Assembly (NCBI GenBank): GCA_021801025.1
Contig: JAJYYK010000011.1
Location: forward strand, 1-64,000
From: Pseudomonadota bacterium
GTDB taxonomy: Bacteria; Pseudomonadota; Gammaproteobacteria; Burkholderiales; Sulfuriferulaceae
Direction: 5' to 3'
Length of the DNA stretch: 64,000 bases
The notes beneath the pieces were generated by a model that did no database searches, had not been told where the DNA came from, and saw only the letters and a list, made by a program, of their open reading frames with translations. A program made the position numbers and the translations under genes. The first letter of the stretch is position 1. Each line of letters opens with the position of its first letter. Shown here in pieces: positions 37,329 to 47,901 of this stretch.

Positions 37329-37339
37329 TGGTATATAAT
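37329..37339 (+). promoter_or_regulatory. Possible extended -10 promoter of fbp
   Basis: TGGTATATAAT lies 36 bases before the fbp start in an AT-rich leader. It reads as an extended -10 element; no good -35 is seen at the right distance. The 71 bp gap between tonB and fbp is the only place for a separate fbp promoter. Confidence 0.35.
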
Positions 37340-37374
37340 GACACTTTTAATTTATTTTAGATAAAGGCAAACCC

Positions 37375-38385
37375 ATGCATACAGGCACAAACCTCATTCA
37401 ATTTCTTGCCGACGAACACCGCCGTACCGCCAGCGTTTGCCCGGATGTTCAGGCACTGCTCGGTCAAGTCGCGGTGTCATGCAAGGAAATTTCCAATGCG
37501 GTCAATCAAGGTGCTTTGTCCGGTGTGATGGGCAGTCTGGAATCAGAAAACATCCAGGGTGAGACTCAGAAAAAGCTGGACGTGATTACCAATGAAATTT
37601 TTCTGCGCACCAATGAGCGCAGTGGGCAATTCGCTGGCATGGCTTCAGAGGAAATGGATGATGTGTACACCATTCCGGATGGCTACGTGCGGGGCAAATA
37701 CCTGTTGGTGTTCGATCCGCTGGATGGCTCTTCCAATGTGGACGTGAATATCTCCGTCGGAACCATTTTTTCAGTGTTGCGTTATGAAGGCACAGCCAGT
37801 AACCCCGTTGCTGCTGATTTTTTGCAACCCGGTACACGCCAGGTGGCGGCGGGTTATGCCCTGTACGGTTCATCTACCATGCTGGTGTTGACCACTGGAC
37901 ATGGCGTAAACGGCTTCAGTCTGGATCGCAATGTGGGCGAATTTGTATTGACCCATGCCGGCATGACTATCCCTGCTGAAACCAAAGAATTTGCCATCAA
38001 TGCTTCGAACCAACGCTTCTGGGAAGCGCCAGTTCAGCGTTACGTCAGCGAGTGTGTGGCAGGGAAGACCGGGCCGCGCGGGCGTGATTTTAATATGCGC
38101 TGGGTGGCTTCCATGGTGGCTGAAGTGCACCGTATTCTGATTCGCGGCGGTATTTTTATGTACCCCAAAGACACCAAAGACCCTGCCAAAGCCGGGAAAT
38201 TGCGTTTGATGTATGAAGCGAATCCAATGAGCCTGATTGTTGAGCAAGCTGGTGGTTTGTCCAGCACCGGACGTCAGCGCATTCTGGATATTCAACCTGA
38301 AGGCTTGCATCAGCGCGTGCCTGTGATACTGGGTTCACGCCAGGAAGTTGAGCGTGTCATCGGCTATCACGCAGAGGCGAAATAG
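37375..38385 (+). CDS. fbp: Fructose-1,6-bisphosphatase class I
   Basis: A 336-residue enzyme that hydrolyses fructose 1,6-bisphosphate to fructose 6-phosphate, in gluconeogenesis and, in autotrophs, the Calvin cycle. The metal site [16 protein letters not shown] and Glu in ASEEMDD are intact, as is [19 protein letters not shown] near the end. Nothing in the window tells whether it serves carbon fixation. REP-like hairpins follow the stop. Confidence 0.96.
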   Translation: MHTGTNLIQFLADEHRRTASVCPDVQALLGQVAVSCKEISNAVNQGALSGVMGSLESENIQGETQKKLDVITNEIFLRTNERSGQFAGMASEEMDDVYTIPDGYVRGKYLLVFDPLDGSSNVDVNISVGTIFSVLRYEGTASNPVAADFLQPGTRQVAAGYALYGSSTMLVLTTGHGVNGFSLDRNVGEFVLTHAGMTIPAETKEFAINASNQRFWEAPVQRYVSECVAGKTGPRGRDFNMRWVASMVAEVHRILIRGGIFMYPKDTKDPAKAGKLRLMYEANPMSLIVEQAGGLSSTGRQRILDIQPEGLHQRVPVILGSRQEVERVIGYHAEAK

Positions 38386-38386
38386 C

Positions 38387-38427
38387 CGGACCGAAGTCCG
38401 ACCTGCATTTGACCGGTCTAATCCGGT
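38387..38427. repeat. Tandem REP-like hairpins after fbp
   Basis: Two small palindromes follow the fbp stop: CGGAC-CGAA-GTCCG at 38387-38400 and ACCGG-TCTAAT-CCGGT at 38412-38427. The first resembles the core of the hairpin at 54117-54134. No T tract follows, so a plain intrinsic terminator is unlikely. They lie in the convergent gap before tilS. Confidence 0.5.
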
Positions 38428-38589
38428 TGTTGCGCAGGCCGGGATTTGTTCCGACGCAGCGGTAGTTGCCTGATAAATATGGTTTTCCTCGAGTTTTGAT
38501 TCATCCCGGTATGGTGGTGATTGGGGAAATTGTCGGGTTAAAACCTGGCCTGCGCCTGCGCCTGACCTGCCGCCTTCGATATGGGGAGA

Positions 38590-39945
38590 TTATCTTTTGT
38601 CAACGTGCCAAGTTACCCCAAGCGCAGGCTCACCGCCTTGTGCCTGCCAATGACACGCTGTCCCCACTCCGGGTATATGCACCAGCTCATCTTCACAGTA
38701 AATCAGCGGCAGAACCAGGCGTTCCCAGGGTGGGATACCTGATTCCTGCAATAAGGTTTTCAGTGCCCGTCCCGGTCGATTGCATTCCGGTTGGATCTGT
38801 TCGCCACCCTGCCTGAGACGAATCGTTAATTCCCCTGATTGGTTCAGTTTGCACCTGCTTAGCCCTGTCTTTGCCTGCAGGTCGAAGTGGAGTGCGCCAC
38901 CCAGTTCAGGTAATTGTAATTGCGGTTCGCCCTGCCAAAACCATTGCTGATGGGGGTCTGGGTCAGCTTGGGTAGACACCAGTACGGCGAAATTGCGATA
39001 GCGGTGTAAGGTGAGTTTCCCCAAAGTAAAACGAATTTGTGCGTCGATATGGGCGCTAACCAGTTGGTGGTGCATATCGGCCAGGTGTCGCTGGTTGGGC
39101 ATGTCAACGTGATGCAGTGCCAGGTAGTACCTCAGCAGGTTACGCCCTCGGGCAGCACTCAAATCAGACAAGACTTTGCAGTTAAGTCGGGTATCCACGA
39201 TGCCGTGTTGTGCATCCAGACCGGCCAATTCATCAAGCAAGCTGGCGGCTTCCGCCAGGTGCTGCGCGCTGCGCGCCAGGGTAGTGCGCCATGCGCCATG
39301 CTGTTCAGCGATGAGCGGAAAAACCTTGTGGCGCAGAAAATTACGCGCGTACCGGGTATCCGTATTGCTGTCATCTTCTACCCAATGCAACCCCCGACTG
39401 TTTGCCCAAAGCATTAATTCATGACGTGCGACACCCAGCAGTGGGCGGATCAATGCGGTATGGTGAGTATCGGGACGTAGCGCAGGCATGGCACTGAGGC
39501 CTTTCAACCCGGCACCACGTAGCAGTTGTAATAATACTGTTTCTGCCTGGTCATCCTGGTGGTGAGCCAGTGCAATGAAATCGGCAGTTTGTTCGGAAAA
39601 TGCCTGATAACGGGCCTGACGCGCAGCCGCTTCGATGCCCAGACCACTGTCTCGCGGGATATCAACATATCTGGCGTGGAACGGCACCGCTAAAGTTTCA
39701 CAGTATTGTTGACAAGACATCAGCCATTGATCGGCTTGTGGACTGAGCCCATGGTGTACGTGCAGCGCGCTCAGTTGAATGGAATATCGTTCACGCAACC
39801 CCGCAAACAGGTGTAACAGCACCACAGAATCCAGACCGCCGCTGAGCGCCACGCAAACACGGCTACCAGGTGGAAGCCATGCCGCAACCTGGCCTGCGAA
39901 ATACTCAGGCAGCGGTACGTGGGGTGCTGTCTTTGTAGCGCCCAT
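38590..39945 (-). CDS. tilS: tRNA(Ile)-lysidine synthetase
   Basis: A 451-residue enzyme that attaches lysine to C34 of the CAU-anticodon isoleucine tRNA. The PP-loop [15 protein letters not shown] lies near residue 32, followed by [23 protein letters not shown] and RPLLGV, all typical of TilS. The C-terminal substrate-binding domains are present. Its start overlaps the end of accA by 41 bases, and a slightly later start is possible. Confidence 0.94.
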   Translation of the reverse strand: MGATKTAPHVPLPEYFAGQVAAWLPPGSRVCVALSGGLDSVVLLHLFAGLRERYSIQLSALHVHHGLSPQADQWLMSCQQYCETLAVPFHARYVDIPRDSGLGIEAAARQARYQAFSEQTADFIALAHHQDDQAETVLLQLLRGAGLKGLSAMPALRPDTHHTALIRPLLGVARHELMLWANSRGLHWVEDDSNTDTRYARNFLRHKVFPLIAEQHGAWRTTLARSAQHLAEAASLLDELAGLDAQHGIVDTRLNCKVLSDLSAARGRNLLRYYLALHHVDMPNQRHLADMHHQLVSAHIDAQIRFTLGKLTLHRYRNFAVLVSTQADPDPHQQWFWQGEPQLQLPELGGALHFDLQAKTGLSRCKLNQSGELTIRLRQGGEQIQPECNRPGRALKTLLQESGIPPWERLVLPLIYCEDELVHIPGVGTACHWQAQGGEPALGVTWHVDKR

Positions 39946-40882
39946 GGCTCATCAGACGCTGGTAACGGGTTTCAAGCAAGGTATCAACAGGCAGCTGTTG
40001 CACATCGGACAGCGCTTCGGACAGTGCAACTTTCATGTTGTGCATCATCAATGCAGGATCGCGATGTGCGCCACCCGCTGGTTCCGGGATGATGCGGTCA
40101 ATCAGATTGAGGGCTTTCAGACGCGGTGCGGTAATCCCCATGATTTGGGCGGCAGTAGATGCCATGTTTGCATTCTTCCACAGTATGGAGGCGCAACCTT
40201 CAGGGGAGATAACCGAATAGGTAGAGAACTGTAACATCATGGTGCGATCACCAACGCCGATAGCGAGTGCGCCGCCTGATCCGCCTTCACCAATCACAGT
40301 GCAAATAATGGGTACGCGCAGCTCAGACATCACATATAAATTGCGTGCAATGGCCTCCGATTGGCCGCGCTCTTCGGCATCAATGCCAGGGTGCGCGCCC
40401 GGCGTGTCGATGAAAGTCAGCACTGGGATACCAAATTTCTCAGCCAGACGCATCAGTCGCAGGGCTTTTCGGTAGCCTTCCGGACGAGGCATACCGAAAT
40501 TGCGATGGATTTTTTCCTTGGTGTCACGGCCCTTTTGGTGTCCTATCACCATGACAGGCTGGTCATTGAAGCGGGCGATACCGCCCACAATCGCGTGGTC
40601 ATCGGCAAAAGCGCGATCCCCGTGCAATTCTTCAAAGTTTGAGAACAACGCACCAATGTAGTCCAGGCTATATGGGCGTTGAGGGTGACGCGCTACTTGG
40701 GAAATCTGCCAGGGAGTGAGTTTGGCGTAAATATCCTGTGTGAGTTTTTCGATTCTTTTTTGCAGCAAGCCCAGTTCTTTGGAAATGTCTATTTCGGAGT
40801 CTTCTTGCGTGCCACGCAGGGTTTCAATTTTAATATCCAGCTCAGCAATAGACTGCTCGAATTCCAGAAACGTAGTTTTCAT
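39905..40882 (-). CDS. accA: Acetyl-CoA carboxylase carboxyltransferase alpha subunit
   Basis: A 325-residue subunit of the carboxyltransferase that forms malonyl-CoA with AccD. It has the expected start [16 protein letters not shown], the [20 protein letters not shown] block, [10 protein letters not shown] and [15 protein letters not shown]. The ATG at 40882 matches the family start; a longer frame begins 15 codons upstream with no better ribosome site. The accA-tilS pair is common in betaproteobacteria. Confidence 0.95.
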   Translation of the reverse strand: MKTTFLEFEQSIAELDIKIETLRGTQEDSEIDISKELGLLQKRIEKLTQDIYAKLTPWQISQVARHPQRPYSLDYIGALFSNFEELHGDRAFADDHAIVGGIARFNDQPVMVIGHQKGRDTKEKIHRNFGMPRPEGYRKALRLMRLAEKFGIPVLTFIDTPGAHPGIDAEERGQSEAIARNLYVMSELRVPIICTVIGEGGSGGALAIGVGDRTMMLQFSTYSVISPEGCASILWKNANMASTAAQIMGITAPRLKALNLIDRIIPEPAGGAHRDPALMMHNMKVALSEALSDVQQLPVDTLLETRYQRLMSHGRYKDSTPRTAA

Positions 40883-40963
40883 GGGTTTTGTTGTGCGTAA
40901 GGCTTCTTTGATCGAATGGAAATTCATCCTGCTTGCGGACCGGGTAAATGCCCAAAAACGGGT

Positions 40964-41452
40964 TTAATGCACATGGCCATGTTCGCCATGCGCATGTTCG
41001 TGGGTGATTTCTTCAGGAGTGGCTTTGCGCACATCAATGATCGTGCAATCGAATTTCAAGGTCTGACCAGCCAGAGGGTGATTGCCATCCACCACCACCG
41101 TGTCATCAGTCATGTCGGTCACGGTGTAAAGCATGTACTCATCCGTGCCTTCTGCGGCACCTTCAAACTGCATCCCCACGGCGACACTTTCCGGGAACAG
41201 GTTGCGGGGTTCGGTGCGAATGAGTTCAGGCTCGAATTCGCCAAATGCATATTCGGGCTCCATCGTGACCTGAACAGTGTCACCGACTTTTTTGCCTTCC
41301 AGAGCTTCTTCCACTGTAGGGAAAATGCCATCATACCCGCCATGCAAATAGCTGATGGCTTCTTCCGCATTTTCGGAATGTTCCAAAACTTCCCCGGACA
41401 GGTTGCTCAATTGGTAAGTCAAGGTGACAATGGTGTCTTTTGCAATCTGCAT
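40964..41452 (-). CDS. slyD: SlyD-type FKBP peptidyl-prolyl isomerase
   Basis: A 162-residue FKBP-type isomerase with an inserted-flap chaperone domain. It begins MQIAKDTIVTLTYQLSNLSG and contains YLHGGYDGIFPTVEEALEGK and NHPLAGQTLKFDCTI. The tail EHAHGEHGHVH is His-rich and could bind nickel or other metals, as in SlyD. In many bacteria SlyD feeds nickel to NiFe hydrogenases, but no intact hydrogenase is seen here. It is divergent from the RoxA-like gene. Confidence 0.92.
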   Translation of the reverse strand: MQIAKDTIVTLTYQLSNLSGEVLEHSENAEEAISYLHGGYDGIFPTVEEALEGKKVGDTVQVTMEPEYAFGEFEPELIRTEPRNLFPESVAVGMQFEGAAEGTDEYMLYTVTDMTDDTVVVDGNHPLAGQTLKFDCTIIDVRKATPEEITHEHAHGEHGHVH

Positions 41453-41513
41453 GGCGTACTCGTCATTTTAAAGTGAATGGCGGTATTTTAACGTATTTTG
41501 GGAGAATGGGTGA

Positions 41514-42632
41514 ATGCAGATCAAACAATTATTGGGTGGGCTGTCCGTTGAAGTGTTTTTGCGGGATTATTGGCAGAAGCGCCCCCTGTTGGTGCGCAAT
41601 GCTATTCCCGGATTTAAAGACTTGATTGAACCCAGGGCGTTGTTTGCACTGACGGGCCAGGAGGACATCACAGCGCGTATGGTGCGAGAGGATCAGGGGG
41701 GGTGGGATTTGTTGCACGGACCCTTCATGCGCAGAGATTTTCCGTCATCCAAATCATCTGTGGTGTGGACGGTGTTGGTGCAAGAACTCAATCACCATTT
41801 ACGTAGCGCGGAAGACTTGCTGCAACAGTTTGATTTTATTCCTCATGCCAGACTGGATGATTTAATGGTCAGTTATGCGGTGCCGGGCGGCGGTGTTGGG
41901 CCGCATTTTGATTCCTACGATGTTTTTTTACTGCAAGGTCGCGGTCAACGCCGATGGCAAATCAGTGCGCAAACCGATTTGAGTTTGGTCGACGGATTGC
42001 CTTTAAAAATTCTGCAACATTTTATGCCTGAACAAGAATGGGTGCTGTCCACGGGGGATATGCTGTATTTGCCGCCCTGTTATGCCCACAACGGGATTGC
42101 TGTGGATGAATGCATGACTTATTCAGTCGGCTTTCGTGCCCCCAGTGCGCAAGAAATTGCCACCCAATTTTTAATCTACTTGCAAGACCGTTTGCAATTA
42201 TCCGGTATCTACCAGGACCCTGATCTGCAGGCGCAAGCCCATCCGGCGCAAATCAGCGAACCCATGCTCACACAAGTGGAGCACATGATTCAGCAGTTGA
42301 CGTGGACACGCGCGGACATCGCTGATTTTCTGGGCAGATACTTAACTGAACCCAAAGCGCATGTGTACTTTAATCCGCCCGATGACATGCCGGATTTCGG
42401 GGAGTTTTGCCAACTGGTAGTTAAACAGGGCATACGACTCGCGCCCCAGTCGCGCATGTTGTTTCACGAAAACCAGTTTTATCTGAATGGCGAGCCGGTC
42501 ACTATCAATGAACCGGGTCTGCTGGAATTGGCTGACCGGCGGGCGAATGATGGGCGCGAATTGTCCAGGGTGTATTTGCAGTGGTTGTATGAAAGTATGG
42601 GGGATGGATTTGTGGTGTGGGACAAGGAATAG
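41514..42632 (+). CDS. roxA: RoxA-like cupin 2-oxoglutarate oxygenase
   Basis: A 372-residue JmjC-type cupin protein similar to YcfD/RoxA, the arginine hydroxylase of ribosomal protein uL16. The iron ligands are His and Asp in GPHFDSYDVFLLQG and His in LYLPPCYAHNGIA, and RGQRRWQI supplies a 2-oxoglutarate contact. A C-terminal winged-helix-like part follows. The adjacency to slyD is conserved in betaproteobacteria. Substrate assignment rests on family resemblance. Confidence 0.87.
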   Translation: MQIKQLLGGLSVEVFLRDYWQKRPLLVRNAIPGFKDLIEPRALFALTGQEDITARMVREDQGGWDLLHGPFMRRDFPSSKSSVVWTVLVQELNHHLRSAEDLLQQFDFIPHARLDDLMVSYAVPGGGVGPHFDSYDVFLLQGRGQRRWQISAQTDLSLVDGLPLKILQHFMPEQEWVLSTGDMLYLPPCYAHNGIAVDECMTYSVGFRAPSAQEIATQFLIYLQDRLQLSGIYQDPDLQAQAHPAQISEPMLTQVEHMIQQLTWTRADIADFLGRYLTEPKAHVYFNPPDDMPDFGEFCQLVVKQGIRLAPQSRMLFHENQFYLNGEPVTINEPGLLELADRRANDGRELSRVYLQWLYESMGDGFVVWDKE

Positions 42633-42647
42633 ACACGATTCGTGTGA

Positions 42648-43805
42648 TCACCATTTTTGCGCGTACCCAACCAGTCCCATTAACACCCGCACCAGCAGCA
42701 TCGCTATGCTTGCAAAAGCACGCTGGTGCCATGGCCGCTTGCGCCAACCGTCAGCCTTGACCCATTGTCCGCCCCGCTGTATTGCGGCCTGCAAGGCATT
42801 GAACAGTTCCTCTGCAAAACGGGGGCTATCCACCAGCACATTCGCTTCGCGTGCCAGCAACAAACTGAATGGGTCAATATTGCTTGACCCCACGGTTGCC
42901 CAATGTCCATCGATGACCGCGACTTTGGCATGCAAAAATCCGCGATGGTACTCGCAAATTTCTACACCTGCCGTCAATAATTCACCATACCAGGCCTGAG
43001 TGGCATAGTGCAACAAACGATATTCGGCTCGCCATTGCAGTAACAGCACCACCTGTACGCCACGTTGCGCAGCATCAGTCAGCGCATGGCGAAAACGCGG
43101 ACCGGGCAGGAAATATGCATTGGCAATCAGCACCTGTCGCTTTGCCGATGCAATCGCAGACAAATAGGCTTCTTCAATGTCCCGTCTGTGACGGAGGTTA
43201 TCACGTATCACGTAGGCCACTTTGTCATGGCCGACCAGCGTTTGCTTTGCTGTAGCCAATGCATGCCCGCTGTGCGAGATATGTCCATGCGCCCACGCAA
43301 TAAATGCCCATAACCGCCGTACGTCAATGGCAATCCGTTTCACTACTTTGCCTTGCACCCGTACCGCATAATCATAACGTGGCGGAATTTGTTTGTCGGT
43401 GTCCATGTCGTCTATGATGTTAATGCCGCCAATCAACACCAGCCTGTCATCGACCACCACCACCTTACGGTGCATGCGCCGCAATCGGTGGCGATGCAAT
43501 AAAAAGCGCAAACGCTCGGGGCGAAACACCAGCCACTCAACGCCAGCATCTTCCATCTCGTCCACCCAGGCAGGGTTTAACTCGCGCGAACCGAAACCGT
43601 CGACCAGCACGCGAACCGCCACGCCCCGGCGGGCGGCTGCCATTAACCATTCCGTCACGGTGCGCCCTGTGCCGTCATTGGCAAAAATATAAGTTTGTAA
43701 ATAAATAACATGTTGCGCCGAATCAACGGCTGCCTGTAAAGCAGGAAAATAAGCCGTCCCGCTTTCCAGCAAATCCACCTGATTGGCTTCCGTCCACATC
43801 GCCAT
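42648..43805 (-). CDS. clsB: Cardiolipin synthase-like phospholipase D protein
   Basis: A 385-residue protein with two HKD motifs: HRKVVVVDDRLVLIGGINI and HAKVAVIDGHWATVGSSNID. These are the catalytic pair of phospholipase D-type cardiolipin synthases. The size and lack of N-terminal membrane helices fit ClsB rather than ClsA. The start at 43805 is preferred; a longer frame begins 21 codons earlier inside the neighbouring gene. It follows the EEP-family gene with no real gap, the usual pair for ClsB. Confidence 0.88.
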   Translation of the reverse strand: MAMWTEANQVDLLESGTAYFPALQAAVDSAQHVIYLQTYIFANDGTGRTVTEWLMAAARRGVAVRVLVDGFGSRELNPAWVDEMEDAGVEWLVFRPERLRFLLHRHRLRRMHRKVVVVDDRLVLIGGINIIDDMDTDKQIPPRYDYAVRVQGKVVKRIAIDVRRLWAFIAWAHGHISHSGHALATAKQTLVGHDKVAYVIRDNLRHRRDIEEAYLSAIASAKRQVLIANAYFLPGPRFRHALTDAAQRGVQVVLLLQWRAEYRLLHYATQAWYGELLTAGVEICEYHRGFLHAKVAVIDGHWATVGSSNIDPFSLLLAREANVLVDSPRFAEELFNALQAAIQRGGQWVKADGWRKRPWHQRAFASIAMLLVRVLMGLVGYAQKW

Positions 43806-43806
43806 C

Positions 43807-44562
43807 CTATGCGTGCGCGACCAATGTGGCGACCAAAGCGGCGTGATCCGAACGATGCAAGCCATCACTTGTCCGTAACACCCGCGCCTCCGTCACCTGC
43901 CAGCCACGTACGTATATTCTGTCCAGTGACAACAAGGGCAAACGTGCCGGAAAGCTTTTTGCCGTCTGTCCATGCACGCTGGTAAATGCCTCTTGCAATC
44001 CTAAACCCTCAGCAAAATGACGCCCCGCACGACCGCGCCAATCATTAAAATCTCCCGCAATGATTAATGGCGCGGTATCCGGTACGGATTCACGCACGTG
44101 CTGTTGTAATATGGCTAATTGATGACGGCGACTCCGCTCAAACAACGCCAAATGCACGCACATCAGATGCACAGGTTCTGCCAAATCAGGCACGGTAATC
44201 TGCGCATGAAGCACGCCGCGCGATTCAAAGGCATGGGCCGACACATCCAGATTTTCACTTGCCACAATAGGGTAACGCGATAAAATGGCATTGCCATGGT
44301 GCCCGTTGGTATACACCGCATTTTTGCCATAGGCAAAATCTCCCCACACCTGATCCGCCAAAAACTCATGCTGTGGCGCGCTCGGCCAATTCTGCCAACG
44401 TTGCGCATGTCCTGTATGGCTACCCTGCACTTCCTGTAAAAACACTACATCCGCATGCACTGCACGCAAGCGATCGCGCAGATCATGGATAACCATGCGC
44501 TGATTCAGGCACGAAAAACCTTTGTGGATGTTATAACTCACTATTTGCAATGATGAGTTCAT
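43807..44562 (-). CDS. Endonuclease/exonuclease/phosphatase family protein
   Basis: A 251-residue EEP-fold protein. IVSYNIHKGF, FLQEVQG (metal-binding Glu), IIAGDFNDWRG (catalytic Asp and Asn) and the closing RSDHAALVA (Asp-His) are all present, so it should be an active metal-dependent phosphoesterase. YbhP of E. coli is a similar partner next to clsB. The natural substrate, DNA or phospholipid, is unknown. One ATCCTGAAAAT repeat lies just upstream. Confidence 0.85.
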   Translation of the reverse strand: MNSSLQIVSYNIHKGFSCLNQRMVIHDLRDRLRAVHADVVFLQEVQGSHTGHAQRWQNWPSAPQHEFLADQVWGDFAYGKNAVYTNGHHGNAILSRYPIVASENLDVSAHAFESRGVLHAQITVPDLAEPVHLMCVHLALFERSRRHQLAILQQHVRESVPDTAPLIIAGDFNDWRGRAGRHFAEGLGLQEAFTSVHGQTAKSFPARLPLLSLDRIYVRGWQVTEARVLRTSDGLHRSDHAALVATLVAHA

Positions 44563-44571
44563 TAGGAGACC

Positions 44572-44648
44572 ATCCTGAAAATGGTAATGTAACTTGTAGC
44601 GCTAAAATAACCAATTGGTTGCATGTCATCGCCCGCTATTTTCAGGAT
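44572..44648. repeat. Region bracketed by ATCCTGAAAAT inverted repeats, locus 2
   Basis: ATCCTGAAAAT at 44572-44582 is matched by its exact inverse at 44638-44648, enclosing 55 bases. The first ten bases are the same inverted pair as at 10596-10745. The left arm begins 10 bases upstream of the EEP gene start. Confidence 0.45.
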
Positions 44649-44729
44649 CATAACAAGTATTTACAGTGATTGGCCAAGGGTATCATCAACTCAGTCCAAT
44701 TTCAGTTGTATTGTTTACAACTCATGCTA

Positions 44730-44840
44730 TTTTATCCTTTTTCCTTGCTGGTTTAAAACCCCGGCCTTCAGGCTGGCAGGAGCGCCGAACCCCGCCCTGA
44801 CTAAATATCCACCGGCCTGAAGGCCGGTGACCTCATTGCT
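44730..44840. repeat. 111 bp double-hairpin repeat, copy 2
   Basis: Second copy of the repeat at 25235-25345, in the same orientation. The first hairpin is CCGGCC-TTCA-GGCTGG, which differs from copy 1 but still pairs (one change tolerated as G-T). The second, CCGGCC-TGAA-GGCCGG, is unchanged. Conservation of pairing hints at a structural role. Confidence 0.75.
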
Positions 44841-44911
44841 GGGAAAATAGCCGGGTTTTTTGAGTGACATGGCGCATTCTTTTGTGCTGACAGGAGCGGA
44901 AATATCCCGAT

Positions 44912-44989
44912 ATGGATGAATTTAAGGCGTGGGCAGACGCCCAAATTTCGGCTAAACAGGGTAGCAATATCGTTGCCCTGGCAGGCTAA
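44912..44989 (+). pseudogene. Possible 25-codon remnant reading frame
   Basis: A short frame starts ATGGATGAATTTAAGGCG and ends with TAA. The peptide (MDEFKAWADAQISAKQGSNI, then VALAG) looks protein-like in composition, and CAGGAG occurs upstream, though about 15 bases away. It could be the remnant of a decayed gene or chance. No function is claimed. Confidence 0.2.
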
Positions 44990-45265
44990 AAAACATCAGT
45001 TACCGGGGACAATTTACAGCATATTTTTGACCTGACCCGGTTAGCGTTTTTCAGATTAATCTGGAGAACGTGGTCTCACTATAAGTAACTGTTAACCTTG
45101 CAGTCAAGCGGGATGGGTCAATTTTGACAGGTGAAGGCAAATTATCCTTATTTATCGGTATTTTTAATGTGGATGCAAATATCGCCAGCCATTAAGATGA
45201 ATTTGTACCCATTTCAGGCTAAAATGAAAACTGTTTGAATTTTAGTGAATATACCCTCTATCATT

Positions 45266-47893
45266 ATGAAAAGCAGTGAGATTCGTCAGCGTTTTCTGGA
45301 TTTTTTCGCGCGTAATGGCCATGCGGTGGTCGCATCAAGTTCTTTGGTGCCGGGCAATGACCCGACCTTGTTGTTTACCAATGCAGGCATGGTGCAGTTC
45401 AAGGATGTATTCTTGGGTCGCGATGTTCGTGCTTACACCCGTGCGGTCAGTTCTCAGCGTTGCGTGCGTGCAGGCGGCAAGCACAATGATCTGGAAAATG
45501 TAGGTTATACCGCGCGTCACCACACTTTCTTTGAAATGTTGGGCAATTTTAGTTTTGGCGATTATTTCAAAGCCGATGCAATCCGTTTGGCGTGGGATTT
45601 TCTGACGGCCGAATTGGCATTGCCGAAAGAGAAACTTTGGATTACGGTTTATCACACCGATGATGAAGCGTACCGTTTGTGGACGGAAGTGGTTGGCGTG
45701 GCAGCTGAACGGGTGATTCGCATCGGTGACAAAGCCGGTGGCGGTTCGGATAATTTCTGGCAAATGGGTGACACAGGGCCTTGTGGGCCGTGTACTGAAA
45801 TTTTTTATGACCATGGGGCGGGCATTTTCGGTGGGCCACCGGGCTCACCTGACGAGGACGGCGACCGTTATATCGAAATCTGGAACTTGGTGTTCATGCA
45901 GTTTAATCGCGATGAGGCTGGGATACTGCATCCATTACCCAAGCCTTCAGTGGATACAGGCATGGGGTTGGAGCGCATCTCTGCGGTGATGCAGCATGTG
46001 CACAGCAACTATGAAATCGACCTGTTCGTTACCCTCATTCATGCGGCTTCCCGGGTAACTGGTTGTGCTGATTCGGGCAATAACTCACTGAAAGTGATTG
46101 CCGATCACATTCGTGCCTGTGCCTTCCTGATTGTGGACGGTGTGATCCCCGGTAATGAAGGGCGGGGTTATGTACTGCGCCGCATTATTCGGCGTGCGAT
46201 TCGTCATGGGTATCAGCTTGGGCAAACCCAGCCTTTTTTCCACTTTCTGGTGGGCGATTTGGCAGATGTCATGGGACAGGCCTATCCCGAGCTGGTCGCG
46301 GTACAGGAAAGAGTGGCCCAGACCTTGTTGCAAGAGGAAGTGCGTTTTGCGGAAACGCTGGAGCACGGTATGGCTGTGCTGCAGCAGGCCATGCCGCCTG
46401 CGGGCGGTTTGCTGGATGGCGAAACCGCATTCAAACTTTATGATACCTATGGTTTCCCGCTGGATTTAACCGCTGATATCGGGCGTGAACACGGTTTTAG
46501 TGTGGACACAGCAGGATTTGAGGCGGCGATGGCCGCGCAGCGTCAGCGTGCGCGCAGTGCGAACAAGTTTACCATGCAAAACAATGTGGATTTTGCGGGG
46601 GGTGACACGGATTTTCAGGGTTATGATTGCTTGAATGTGCTCGCAACGGTGCAGGCTATTTATGTGGAAGGTATTGCTGTCGCGCAGATCGCCGCGGGAG
46701 AGGAAGCCCTGGTGGTGCTCAATCAGACGCCATTTTATGCTGAATCGGGTGGTCAAATGGGCGACAAAGGTGTGTTGGTCTGGCATGAAGGACGATTTGA
46801 TGTGGCCGACACGCAAAAAATACGCACTCAGGTATTTGGGCATCAAGGCCAATTACAGCGTGGCATATTACGCGTAGGGGATGCCATCGAAGCGCATGTG
46901 GACGCTGAAAACCGTCGGCGCACGGCAGCCAATCACAGCGCTACCCATTTGCTTCACGCGGCCTTGCGCAAGGTTCTGGGCGGGCATGTCAGTCAAAAAG
47001 GTTCTTTGGTCGATGGCCAGCGTTTGCGTTTCGATTTTGCCCATGCCGTACCCGTTCAATCCGAACAAATTGTTCACATCGAAAATTTGGTTAATGCAGA
47101 GATTCAGAGTAATCATGTCATAGGAACTGACCTGACTGATTACGATACTGCGGTGCGTCGTGGTGCCATGGCCTTATTCGATGAAAAATACGGCGATGAG
47201 GTGCGAGTGGTGAGTATGGGTGCCTTTTCGGTGGAGTTGTGCGGCGGTACACACACCACACACACCGGTGATATTGGTCTGTTTGTCATCACAGCAGAAT
47301 CAGGCGTTGCTGCAGGCGTGCGTCGTATTGAAGCCGTCACCGGTGCATCGGCTGTGTCGTATCTTCAGCAACAACGTCAACAACTCCATGAACTGGCGAT
47401 GCAGTTTAAAGTGCCTGCCGCCGATTTGATGCAAAAATCGGAACAGTTATTGCGTACGCTTGTTGAGCAAAACAAGGAAATTGACGCGTTGAAATCACGC
47501 CTCGCCGGAGGAGAAATCGAACAGCTCGTAGCGGGTGCCGTGCTGATCGACGGCGTCAAAGTGGTGAGCGCCAGACTGGATAACGCCGATGGCAAACTGT
47601 TGCGAGAAATGCTTGATCGACTGAAATCCCGCTTGGGTGCCTGCGTAGTGGTCTTGGCTTCTGCGCAAACAGACAAAGTCAGTTTGATTGCGGGTGTTTC
47701 CAGTACGGAAACACAGCGTTACAAGGCAGGTGAGTTGGCCAATTTTGTCGCGCAACAAGTGGGCGGCAAAGGGGGGGGCCGTGCAGACATGGCGCAAGCG
47801 GGTGGAACTGATGTGGCTGCCTTGCCAGCAGCATTGGCTTCGGTACCGAATTGGGTGGCTCATCTTTCGGCCCCAACAACGATAAAATCATAA
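45266..47893 (+). CDS. alaS: Alanyl-tRNA synthetase
   Basis: An 875-residue class II synthetase that charges tRNA(Ala). The catalytic domain starts [29 protein letters not shown] in two recognisable parts and contains [18 protein letters not shown]-type motif 2. The editing domain has [13 protein letters not shown] and [13 protein letters not shown], and the C-terminal domain ends with [15 protein letters not shown]. The ATG at 45266 matches the family start; an in-frame GTG lies seven codons earlier. Confidence 0.97.
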   Translation: MKSSEIRQRFLDFFARNGHAVVASSSLVPGNDPTLLFTNAGMVQFKDVFLGRDVRAYTRAVSSQRCVRAGGKHNDLENVGYTARHHTFFEMLGNFSFGDYFKADAIRLAWDFLTAELALPKEKLWITVYHTDDEAYRLWTEVVGVAAERVIRIGDKAGGGSDNFWQMGDTGPCGPCTEIFYDHGAGIFGGPPGSPDEDGDRYIEIWNLVFMQFNRDEAGILHPLPKPSVDTGMGLERISAVMQHVHSNYEIDLFVTLIHAASRVTGCADSGNNSLKVIADHIRACAFLIVDGVIPGNEGRGYVLRRIIRRAIRHGYQLGQTQPFFHFLVGDLADVMGQAYPELVAVQERVAQTLLQEEVRFAETLEHGMAVLQQAMPPAGGLLDGETAFKLYDTYGFPLDLTADIGREHGFSVDTAGFEAAMAAQRQRARSANKFTMQNNVDFAGGDTDFQGYDCLNVLATVQAIYVEGIAVAQIAAGEEALVVLNQTPFYAESGGQMGDKGVLVWHEGRFDVADTQKIRTQVFGHQGQLQRGILRVGDAIEAHVDAENRRRTAANHSATHLLHAALRKVLGGHVSQKGSLVDGQRLRFDFAHAVPVQSEQIVHIENLVNAEIQSNHVIGTDLTDYDTAVRRGAMALFDEKYGDEVRVVSMGAFSVELCGGTHTTHTGDIGLFVITAESGVAAGVRRIEAVTGASAVSYLQQQRQQLHELAMQFKVPAADLMQKSEQLLRTLVEQNKEIDALKSRLAGGEIEQLVAGAVLIDGVKVVSARLDNADGKLLREMLDRLKSRLGACVVVLASAQTDKVSLIAGVSSTETQRYKAGELANFVAQQVGGKGGGRADMAQAGGTDVAALPAALASVPNWVAHLSAPTTIKS

Positions 47894-47901
47894 AGGCCAC
47901 T

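Larger units (their letters stand above)
44563..45265. other. 700 bp repeat-rich intergenic region before alaS
   Basis: This gap holds an ATCCTGAAAAT inverted pair (44572-44648), the second copy of the 111 bp repeat (44730-44840) and a possible remnant reading frame (44912-44989). The last 270 bp are AT-rich and must contain the alaS promoter, which was not pinned down. No tRNA or protein gene of normal size is supported. Confidence 0.6.

Noticed and set aside
45030-45150. GGGTCAATTTTGACAGG and nearby TTTTTGACCTGACCC resembling insertion-sequence end repeats
   Set aside because: The match is short and degenerate, with no transposase remnant or target duplication.
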